Shown piece after piece: positions 44,701 through 56,700 of a stretch of 64,000 nucleotides of DNA. This stretch comes from Calliopum simillimum (Eukaryota > Arthropoda > Insecta > Diptera > Lauxaniidae): assembly GCA_951812925.1 (NCBI GenBank), contig OX638368.1, positions 16,803,187 to 16,867,186 of the forward strand, read 5' to 3'. The notes beneath the pieces are model-generated. The model was not told where the DNA came from. It ran no database searches and saw only the letters and a program-made list of their open reading frames with translations. The position numbers and the translations under genes are program-made. Each line of letters opens with the position of its first letter. Positions within the stretch are counted from its first letter, which is position 1.

Positions 44701-47700
44701 GACACCGTTGGACTATTATTTGTGGGGTGCCCTCAAAGATAAGTGTTACGCCGACAAGCCAGAGACAATTGACGCTATTCGTGAAGCCAATGGTGAAATA
44801 CAGCTGCATACAATCGATAATGTGCTTAAAAATTGGACCGATCGTGTAGGCTACTGCATGGCCAGCCGAGGCAGCCATTTGAATGAAATTATTTTCCATT
44901 ATTAACCGGAAGGATTGTACTTTCAAATAAAAAAAGAAATTTGAGATAATATCCAGTAGTTTTTTTTTATCGAATTTTCAAAAAAAAAAAAGTTATTTGG
45001 CGGACCCTGTACAAGCTATGATTATGAAAGTTGATGAACTTATGCATAATGTACATATCTACCATTCACCATGCAAAACTTGGGGGATATTGGGTGTAGG
45101 AGAATTGCATCCACTTTTCAAAAATACACAAAATGCTATATTTCTTCACATATCGCAGATATCGCTATAAAAATTGGTACAGACATGAATATTCTATCTA
45201 CCATTTACTTTGAAAAACTTAGGCGGGGGGTGAGAAGGGGGCGTTGCACCCTTCATACAAAAAATATATAAAATGCTATATCTCTGTACCTATGGAAGCT
45301 ATGATTACAAAAGTTGATACATGGAGCTTTAAAAACCTTGGTGATTGGAAGAGAGGGACGATGGAGATGGATGGAACTTCGTACGTAAAGACATCGGAAA
45401 TGGGCGAACGAAGTCGCAACCAGGCCAGCTAGTTTTTTTATAAAAAAAAACAAAAAAATATGGTCTCAATTTCCATTCAGATTATCTTATTTATCAATAC
45501 AAAAATTAAAAAGATCCAAGCAACGCAAATGATAATAAATAAGAAACACTCTCGCCCTTGAGTTCAATCCACAAGTATATCACCTGCCATAGATTTTTGA
45601 AAAGTTAACCCAATCGGCCAAAGTCGTAAAGAGAATACTATCCAGCTTGGTTTCTAACCCAACTAGTCTCACACATTCTAGTAAGAGTACAATTCCGTTT
45701 GGTTTCAGGAAACTTATTTGTAATTTTTTTGCTTTAGATAGCTAGGCGTAATTTAGCTGAAAGTTAAAAATTGTTTTTCAGCGATCTTACAATTCCAAAA
45801 AGAGTTTTGTGCACGTTGAATATGCCGAGAACAACAAACTCAAATTCGAATTTCAACTTCGATGAGTTTTATTTAACCAATAAATATTTTTTATCAAAAG
45901 ATTTCAGAACAGAGGATATAAAGTTATTAGTTTTACTTGATTCGAGAACAATTTGAATGACTTTTTTTAGTCAAATTTTAGTTAATTAAATTACAAATTT
46001 GTTTACTTATACAAAACACCTTTTAAAGTGCACACTTTGCAACTGCTGCTATACATATTACAAAAATTCACTGGAAAAGTTGTCCTATATTTTGCAATTT
46101 ATTACGCGACTTTTGTTTTGTTCTACTTAATTCGCAATCGTAATACTAAACTGAATAACTTTGAAAGTTTTTTAATGCATTTACATTAACAATTAGAATT
46201 GCAAAATATATAAAAAACTACACAATTTATTTGACATTGATATTAAAAATTTTAATTCATTCTTTCAGTAGTTTAATTATATGCTTATTTTCTTAAACAT
46301 TTTATTTATTTTTATTCGCTGCTGGCGTATTGTTGTGAATACATATAATAAATTAATTATGTTAAGAAGAAGAAGCATTTTCAGTAGACTTGCGTTATTG
46401 TAATTAAAAATAAAGTTTAACAACCCTAACCATGTTTCATAATTCTTAGACCAGTTTATTCATCAACATTATGAAGCTGGCACAGTGGCTAACTGATTCA
46501 TTAGACACATTCATACAACGCTAAGTCATTAATCATTCTTCCGGTTTAGCTGAAGTGAAATGTCAGCGATTTTTTCACTAGAAAAAGTTAAAATTTGTTC
46601 CTAACTATATATTTTTATTGAAATAATTGATGACTATTTGACTTAAAAAAAAGTGTAGGGGAGGGGGGGGCTAGTGTGGACAATTTTTATATAATTACAA
46701 AATTATATGTGTAAATATATCATTTTTGTAATAAAGTAAATTTTAGCGATTACTTATACCTCTTGCCTTCATAATTGCATCAATAGTTATGATTTTTTAT
46801 TTTCATAAATGCACTATTAAATTATTTTAAAAAGAGCTTACATTTGTCCACACTAGCCCCTTATACGGGGCTAGTGTGGACAACCTTTGATTTAACTAGG
46901 GGCTAATGTGGACACCATAAGAAACTTGATAATTCATACAAAAACGTTAAGAAAGAGTTCAGATACATGTTTATTCAAGAAAATAATGATGTAATACAAA
47001 TAATAATACAAATAAAAAATTAACTACTATCCCATGTTGCATTTGGAGAAATTTATATCAAACTTCATATAACTTGCTGGTCGAGATGCTCCCGGCAGTT
47101 GTTGTGCTTGTGGCAGCTTTGCCACTATTTCATTTCGGTGAATTTGGCTGGTATCCGGTATATCGGGATACGTGAATCTATCGTTCTTTCTTTTTAGAAA
47201 CGTAATGTCGAAATCTTGAGAACCGTGGATCGTGACAATTTGGCCAATATAAAATTTTTTTTGTCCATGTTGTTTCAAACTTCATATAACTTGCTGATCG
47301 CGATGTTTCCGACAGTTTTTGTGGTTGTGGCAGCTTTGCCACTATTTCATTTCGGTAAATTTCGCTGGTATCCGGTAAATCGGGATATGTGAATCCGTCG
47401 TTCTTTCTTTTTAGTAACGTACTTTCTTGGAACGGCTTTTAGAAATGATCTGACGATTTCTGGAGTCATTTCAGCTGCTGCGGACATGTCCACACTAGCC
47501 CCATTTCAGTTGTCCACACTAGCCCCTTCATGTCTTTTAAACAAAAATTTTTTTTTTTAATCTTACGGTGAAGTTCTTCAAAAATAATTTCAATGGTTTA
47601 AATAAACACTATTCTAAGTTGTATTATCTATTAACACTACAGCAGAAAAATACCTAGTTTAAAAGTATCATTGAAATTACGAAACAACAAAAAAATTACT

Positions 47701-50700
47701 TTTTGCTGCGTAAAACTTGTTCGGTCACGTTATCATGGAAAGCTGAACTGTCAACAAATGAATTTTTTTTTGGTGATGCAGAGTGCAAATACCAACTTGA
47801 AAAATATAAAACAGAAACAAAAAATTCAAAACGGCGCGAGAATTTGAATTTGTCCACACTAGCCCCCCCCTCCCCTAACTGCATAAAGCTTTTTGATGTT
47901 TTGTTTTTTCATTTTAAAAGTTATACATTTTTAAAGATGCTAAAATTTTTAATAAAATCATCAATATTTTTTCCTAGTCTCATAGCGTTTTCTTTTATTG
48001 AAAAATTTTTAGCTGTTTGATGTGCAATATTTTATTACTGTTGCCTTGGTATACTCAAACATAACTCTAGAAAAACTTTCATTCAAATTCTCAGACCAGC
48101 ATTTCGAAGAGGATTTAATTTCCTATAAAAAAGATGTCTTGTACTCAATTGTGTAGTCAATACGTTTTTTAGGTTTTTCTCAAAATCACGTTGTGGATTT
48201 TTTGTGTTTGAAACCAAGCTCGTGAAATATTGAAATTTTTTCTCATGCTTTGTTTTACTTTTTAAAATATACTCATTAATTTCTTTTGTTTAAAAGTAAT
48301 TCATAGTATGACGGCAATTAATTTATACATATTTATTGTTTCTCTTTTTGAAAACAAAGAATTTTGCTATATGCATATACTACAGATAAAAAGATTATCT
48401 TACAATTTATTGAGAAATCATAAAATACAAAGGTATCATGTAGAACTTAATCGTTAAGCAATTTTGTTTTTATTAAATTAAGTGAATTTCGATTTAACGT
48501 GTATCGTATGCACAGATGACAACGTTTAGTTATTTCAAACTTTTGCTATATATTTTAAGGAAACTCGCTATAATGCGAAAATGTCGATGATGTGATATTT
48601 TTATTTTTTGTTTATTTAATAGAGTTTGACTCATAATGAGCAAAATAAATACCCACATTATATTTTGCAGTCTATAATGATTTGTTTTAGACAGCCATTT
48701 TTTTTCATCGCTGTCACGATTTGTATGTATGCATGTATATATTTGCACATCTTATAAAGTTTTTGCACATGTTGCAAAAAAAGTTTTTTTTCGAATATCC
48801 TATTATCATATAAGTAGAAGTTTTTTTTTATTAATTTTTTTTTAATCAAAAAATTATGAAAGTATTGAAAGTATTAAGCTTGATCCTTAGAGTGTTTATT
48901 TTTTCGATTTAATTAAATCAACATATATTTATTAGCTTCTTCAAGCTTCTCGAATTCATTTTATCAAAACTTTCGTCGAAATTATATTTTTTGCTAACTC
49001 CAACTGTTTAAATAAAGCTTGCAATGATTTTTTTATCGCAAGTCGACGTATTATTTTTCATTTTGAAAGTGTTAGGGTTGGTCACATTCAGGGTTCGATA
49101 ATATCCGATATTTATTTTAAATATCAAAATAACGAATATTTATGATATATATCCGATATATATAAAAATTTTGATATACAGTTGCGGTCAACTAATTAGC
49201 AACGCAGCGGTGTATTGCATTTAATTGTCAATATATCATAATTTTCTGAAGAAACTTTAAAAAATTTATATCGGTTGATGGTCTTACAATAATTATTTGT
49301 TAAGTACACTTTACTTTATGCAAAAGGAAGCCCCTACTATTTTGTTTTTTAGTATATTGAGTAAGGATTAATAATCCTCTCGGTCATTTAATTAACAACG
49401 CTTTGTTTATTTTTAATTAAAGCAACTTTTTATTTAAAAAACATTTAATACTTCGTTGCAAAACCATTATTTCTCATAACTGCTTCAGTCCTACGAGCTA
49501 TTGAATCCACTAATTTTCGGCACACAGCATTTGGAATGGCTTCCCATTCCATCTTTACTTTTGCAAATAACTCCAAGAAGTTTCCAACTTTATGCAACTG
49601 AACTTTTTTTTTTAATTGCTCCCAGAGGTTCTCGATGGGATTGAGGTCTAGGCTGCATGAAGGCCGATCCATTAGTGGGATGTAATTTTCACCCATACAC
49701 CGTTTTGTTAACCGCTCGGTATGCTTCGGATCGTTGTCTTGCTGCAGGATGCAAGACACTGGCATGTTTTCATCACAGAATAGAACCATATGGCCCTCAA
49801 TCTTTGCAATGGGACCAACACCGCGCCATGACATGGATCCCCAGATCATAATATTTCCACCACTTTGCTTTAGTGTAGGACGTGTGTATTTTGGGTCAAA
49901 TTTCTTTAGTCTAAGACGACGGAAGTAGGTTTTACCATCAGACGAAACTCTATTAATTTTGGTTTCATCCGAAAAAAGGACTTTTTTCCATTCTTTTACT
50001 GACCAGTGCCTATATTTCCGGCGAACTGTAACCTTTTCTTTCTGTTCACTTCTAATAGAAGAGGCTTCGTTCTGGTGTTGGTCCCATTGCAAAGATTGAG
50101 GGCCATATGGATCACCACCAGTATATTTCTATCCTAATAATGTAATGGTTCCATTCTGTGATGAAATCATGCCAGTGTCTTGGATCCCGCAGCAAGATAA
50201 CGATCCGAAGCATACCGAGGTGTTAACAAAACGGTGTATGGATGAAAATTACATCCCACTATTGGATCGCCCTTCATGCAGCCTAGACTTCAATTCCATC
50301 GAGAACCTCTGGGAGCAATTAAAAAAAAAGTTCAGTTGCATAAAGTTGGAAACTTCTTGGAGTTATTTGCAAAAGTAAAGATGGAATGGGAGCCATTCCA
50401 AATGCTGTGTGCCGAAAATTAGTGGATTCAATGGCTCGTAGGACTGAAGCAGTTATGAGAAATAATGGTTTTGCAACGAAGTATTAAATGTTTTTTAAAT
50501 AAAAAGTTGCTTTGATTAAAAATAAACAAAGCGTTGTTAATTATATGACCGAGAGGATTATTAATCCTTATTCAATATACTAAAAACCAAAATAGTAGGG
50601 GCTTCCTTTCGCATAAAGTGAAGTGTACTTAATAAATAATTATTGTAAGACCATCAACCGATATTAAGTTTTTAAAGTTTCTTCAGAAAATTATGATATA

Positions 50701-53700
50701 TTGACAAATAAATGTAATACACCGCTGCGTTGCTAATTAGTTGACCGTAACTGTATATCCATTCTGTATGAAAGCCATATTTTTATTTTATTGTATTATT
50801 TATGTGTACTAAATATTTGGGTACTTAAAATCAGACAAATGAAACCAAAACATAAAATCTTCTAGATCAGGCAAAATCAAATCCTTTGTTAAAAATAACA
50901 CAGTCCCGCATGGGTTTTCTTCTCTGAATTTTAAAAAGCGATTTCTTTAGATTTAAGTGTGCTGATTATGAGAAAAATAGTGGAAAAATGCCAGCACGTC
51001 ACAATTTTCAGTAATTTAAGTTTTACTTAAGTGCTTTTTTTGTATATACAAGACTACCACGCCTATGCTACTGAACTTATCAAAACACTATTTGCACGAA
51101 ATGTTTTTTTTTTGGTGCTCCAAAACATTCATAAGAAATATGGAAACGATTGGGCAAGGGAGTGTTGCACCCCTCATACAAAAAAAAAAAAAAAACTCAA
51201 AATAATTGAAAATTTTATTTGATTCGCTCCTACGCCTATACCAGTAGGTATATTGAAACCATATTAACACCATATATCCGTCTGATATTCCGACAGATTT
51301 GTCTTGATAATGAGGGTAATTGAATGAAAGTACGGTGTGCTCAGTATACAAAAAAATCATACCAAAACCAAAAAATGGTTATCTACTTAATTTACCTGCA
51401 TTATGAAACATCATACCTGGATGAATATTATGCATAGCAACTATCTTGATCGTACGAAGAGCACCAAAAAAATATATGGTGCCAGAATGGTTTAAATATT
51501 TTGAGTATTTTAGGCGTGATATTGAAGAGTACATAAGCCTTAACGATTGAATAAATAAGTTCTCAAATGCTGCACGGACGAACAAGGTGGAAATAAACCA
51601 AGTTCAGATTCGAGATGGCTTCAAAAATCAAGAGAGGAAAAAAGTGTCGAATTTGCAGGCCTGTGTTATAGAATAAACACAAAAAAAACTTACTCTTTCG
51701 TAACAAAATTTTTCTGACACGACTGGCACCATTAATGCCGGCAGAATTGTTGCCATTTATGGATTAGAACTTACTATTAGGGAGTATGTTTTAACTCTAC
51801 TTCAACGCCATCTACATTTGTGAAGTAGAAATACAGTAACAAACGCCAAAAATTACTTAATAATATAAAATTTTTAAAATAATTTTGTATTGATATGTAT
51901 CGGATATATATCATGATATATATCCATTGATATATATCCTTCGAACCCTGGTTTGTCAACTTGGTTTTAATCAACTATGCACTTTTATTGTAAATCAGTG
52001 GTTCTCAACCGTTTTTGTTCGCGCGGGTTCAATTTCTTACAAGCTTGACCGCCCCACCCCCTTTAAAAATGCAAAACGATAATTAACATATAACTATTTT
52101 TTACATAAAAGTTTACTTCTTATTCAAAAATGATTAAGAAATAGGTAATATTACAATAATTATATTATTGGGTTTTTATAAAATCAAGTTTTCCAACCAT
52201 ATTCTGAAATTTTAGGTGTTCCAGAATCCAAAAACACGAATTTTGAATTAGATCTCGATGACTTTTGTTAATTTGCGGTTGCTGAATCCGAATCTGGCAA
52301 CCATTTTTCTCTATCAGGCCTGGGATCCGAGTAACCCTTGCTCAAAAGTGCAGAACACGCTTTTTTCAGGCATATGGCGCTCATCCATGCAGTTGTGTAC
52401 CTGTTGACTTTTCCAATTGAATCAAAACTTTCCGGGATATCGTTGAGTCAATTGTAAACTATCCAATCTATTTTTTATAATTTTTTGAGAGGTTAAAAAC
52501 AGCACAGAATTCCATTTCTATTAAAGTTTACAGAAATTGTTGTCTCCTATTGAATAGACCGAATGGCGATCTATTAAATAGAAGAAAAACATTTTTTCAA
52601 ACTTCAATAGTAATGGAGTTCTAAGCTGTTTTTCAACTGTCCATAAAAATTATAAAAAAAGGAAGGATAATTTACAATTGACTCAACAATATCTTCCATT
52701 GAAATAAAGATACCCTACCAATAAAAAGTTGAGAGATAATGTTTATTGAGGATATGTGCCAAATGTCTGAAAATATCGTTTTTCACACTTTAAATTAAGG
52801 ATTATGGGAATCACAGACCTGAGAGAAAAAAATGGTTGCCAGATTGCAAAAAAAAAAAGTGGTCGAGATTTTGATCAAATTTTTTTCTCTCTATTTGTTG
52901 CTCTATATAATTAACATCAAATCGAAATTACTTTTCAATGAAACAGATTAAGAGTAAGCTCCGACCATCAATGTATTTTCATTGTTGGTAGCTAATAATG
53001 TAAACAGATTAGAGTTAATGGCCAATTTGGTTTATTGGAATACAGATACGATTTCATCTGATTTATCGAAATGCGGAACACCTTAAGTTTTATTTAATTC
53101 CGATGGCGAAGAGGATTGGATTTCCAAACGAGGCAGTATTTAACAGTTTAAAAGCAATTGAACACTTCAAAATTATCAATATAAGATCGGGATAAAATAA
53201 GATAAGAAAAATTTTGTCTTTATTAAGATAAAAGGGTTCTATTTTAAATATATTTTCTTAGATTTTTTAAAATGTTTAAAATGTGTCGCCCCCCCCCCCC
53301 CCCCATGAGTTGAGAACCGCTGTTCTAAATGCAGCACGTATTCAATATAACAATAACATTTGCAGTATTTAAAATATGCGCAGCTCAGTTTCTTGGTCTT
53401 GAATAATGCAAACATTATTAAGTAATACTTATATATCCCAATTCATTACTCAGCTGAAATTTTTTGTTAGATTTTTTTAGCTCAATATAATTCGCATATT
53501 TCAATTTGACACGCTTTGCTTCAAAATATTCATCTGTTATCAGCTGGTAAGGAGTAGTGTATTTAAAATTACTGCGTATGCCTTAATTTATTATTTATTT
53601 TCTACAACATTATCAGTATAAATTGGTTGAACTCAATCTTAGCAAAAATAATCATAATCATTGATTCTCAGAAATTTTTAATTCGGCAACAAAATTCCTA

Positions 53701-56700
53701 ATTTGACATCTTATTTTGCAAAACTTTGTTTTTGGAAATATTTCTTTCCTAAAAGGCTAATTTTATGGAACAACTTTTGATCCGGGTATTCTAGGGGTGA
53801 CAAATGTCGCTTATACAGAAAAGAAATCTTAAAATTTTATCGATATGAACAGTTGAAATAACTCTCAAAAACGTTTAATTGAGGATAGGATTTTATAAGT
53901 TTTTATTACTTAATCGTTTTGAGAATGAAAATATTCATGAAAACGATGACGTCCGTGTTTTTTTAGTTCTGTACCTTAGCTACAATTATGTGCTTTTTGA
54001 AAAGGTGATTATAGGGCAATAGCTTTTCGTCAAATGAGGATATTGAATGCGAAATCGATGTATACACTCGGGACTGCTGAAACCAATGTTTCAGTCTTCA
54101 CTAAGGAAGTCTTGCTAAAGGAAGTGGATATTTACTTGAATTGAAAAATGATTCCCTTGAAAAATTTTTTTTCTTCTTAAGTTTTTCTTAGGAACTTAAA
54201 TTAATTTTGAAGCTAAGTTAGTTTTCGGTGTTCAATGTTGTATAATATAAAATAGATGTATTGAAGATTCGGATTTGGCGGCTCAAAATCTAAAATCCGT
54301 CGAACGGCTTAACCCTTTCGAACCGGTTGGGACAACACATTCCAAAAATTTTTGAATAAATACATAATTTGGTTATTTAAGTCACTTAAATTGAATTAAT
54401 TAATAAAATTAATTAAATTTTTAGTAACCACTGTTTTTTTTTTATAACGACTCCAAGGACATTATATGCCAAAAAAAGGGTTAAATTTTGAAACAAATAT
54501 TTTTTTAATATATAATTTTCAAAATGGTGTTGGTCCATCAAAATGAAATGGAGCAAAACTTGAATGGTGCTTACTTACACCATAACAATATTTTGTTGAA
54601 TTTGATTAAATTTGAAGTTTTTGGCTAAGTTTTTTTCTAGATTTCGAGACATTTAAGTCAAAAGTTCAAAATGTCACTAACGGTGTATGAACATATTTAA
54701 GTGGAATAGCATGACAAGTTTGTTTATGGTATTAATGGCATTTACCTATAAAATAAACTACATACATTGCAAAGTGTTGACTAACACTTCTTTCGCTTTC
54801 AAATTCATATGAGAACTCAGTAATCTTCATGAAATTAACACATTTATATTGATGACCATATTTATACGAGCAAATACTGAACTTTACGTTCAACAACTAT
54901 GCGTATCAAGGCCTAATAAGTTGTTGACATTTTTTTCATATTTTTTCATTTTGTTAGCCCATAAAAGCCGGTTAATTTGATTTTGAAGCAGCGCCTTATG
55001 GCTAAAATACAAGATATGCACAAAAAATGTATGTTCATCATCATTATGAAACAGCTGTAGATACGTACATAATTGAGTTAAATGTTAAATGAATCATTTA
55101 AGTGTATACTGACTGACTACTTAATGTCTGCTTCAAATCACTGGCTGCAAAGTGTTGTGATATCGTAGATATTGATTTAAGATTTGCATAAAATTAAACT
55201 TTGTTTTTACTTTAAAAGTATTAACATTTCAAATTTGCTTGAAAAAGACAAATAAAGGAAATTTGAAAAAAAGACAAAATATTTTAAATATCATAATGCG
55301 CAATCCGGATTCCGGCATATTTGTGATTATTTGTGTAATTATATACAAATTAGTTGTTATTAACTTTTTTGTTCAATTTCGCAAATAAAAGCATTTTGTT
55401 TATTAAAAAAGATTATCGATTTTAGTTCACGCACCTATCGATCATAAAATAATTGTTTTATTCTCTGTCATGACTGATTAGACGTGTGTTTTTTCTTACT
55501 TTTCACGATAGTTAATCATTCGATAAAATATCGATACGTCCAACGTAAAAGTTGGTAACTCGAAAATCGTAGTTTTTAGTTATGATCATTTTTGTATTGT
55601 TTTCGTTAGAACAAAAAAACCAAAAACAAAAATTGAATAAATACTTTGGAAATCTGTAGTCTAAATAAAGGTCTTTCGACTATTAAATCTTCGTCACTAT
55701 TTCAAATTGATTTACAGAGATATTAACAATTTCAACTTTTAATTTGGATAAAAATGAATACATATGAGTTGTAACTCTAGTTACAACTTATGTTCTCATT
55801 CAGCAATCAAATGTTCCATGAGAAAAGTTGGTAACTTAACTTGCCAACTACCATTAAAAAATATTCTACGGACATTACGTTGGTATGTAGGACTTACAAC
55901 CACTGATTTTTAAAGAAAAATTAACTAATAACTTTGTAAGTCAAGTTACCAACGCAATTTGTTATTTTTGTCCCGTCTATAAGCTATCAACTTAAGTTGC
56001 CAAGTTTTTGCATGGAGACCTCACTAAAATATACTTAGGTTGTAACTTCAAAAATTGCTCCCAGCCCTTCAAATTTCAAACTAGAGGTACCAAAATTTGA
56101 CACAAGATACATAGAGTATAATACGCAGATTTCGAAAATCATTGTCCCGTAAAAAGTTGGTAACTTGAGTTACAAACTTTTACGTTGGATGTATCGATAT
56201 GAAAAACAAATCATTTCTCGTTTTGAGATATTTGAACTAACTTGTTTATAATAAACACCGACTTAGACCATAAGACCTAATAGTTCGTATATGTTAAGTT
56301 AGTAAGTAATAATGATGGCACTGAACCGTATTGTACTCCCAAGGGGCGATTCGATTCTTTGCAATGACTTCGATCTCTCTACACGATTTTTCAGCAAAAT
56401 ATTGTATAAGAAATAAGAAATAAATTCATAAATTTTTATTTTATTTTTTCAAAAAATAAAAAAAATAATGAATTTCGTTCTTATATTTTATGAAATGATT
56501 CATATAAGCCATGTTCACAATCCGGTGCAAAAGGTCTTGCATTTGTAAATAGGTGTTGAAAAATTTTGCTATACAACAACAAAATGTATAGGATTGAATT
56601 TATATTTGCATTTACATTTTCAATACTAAAAACCTATAGCATACAAATATCACGTCATTTTTCAAATAAAAATTTTTTGTTTATGCTCTCGTTCTCTTTG

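Larger units (their letters stand above)
49179..50753. mobile_element. Tc1-like element rearranged into an inverted duplication
   Basis: Long inverted repeats start CAGTTGCGGTCAACTAATTA at the left and are mirrored (with one change) at the right, flanked by TA. The similarity does not stop at the termini. About 600 bp at each end, including the transposase C-terminus, are reverse complements (49179 to about 49800 against about 50140 to 50753). One central, minus-strand stretch of transposase (about 49820-50092) is single-copy. The element is thus two 3' halves facing each other. Confidence 0.88.
49089..51950. mobile_element. Composite element with CAGGGTTCGA termini
   Basis: CAGGGTTCGA at the left and TCGAACCCTG at the right are inverted. 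Both are followed inward by ATATCC/GATATAT-rich subterminal repeats. The terminus is of hAT style, but the flanking 8 bp (GTCACATT and GTTTGTCA) do not match, so the target duplication is unproven. A 1575-bp Tc1 element is nested inside at 49179-50753. The remaining 1.1 kb (50754-51900) has no recognisable transposase. Confidence 0.55.

Noticed and set aside
44303..44926. 207-codon minus-strand open frame
   Set aside because: Antisense shadow of the DD41D transposase.
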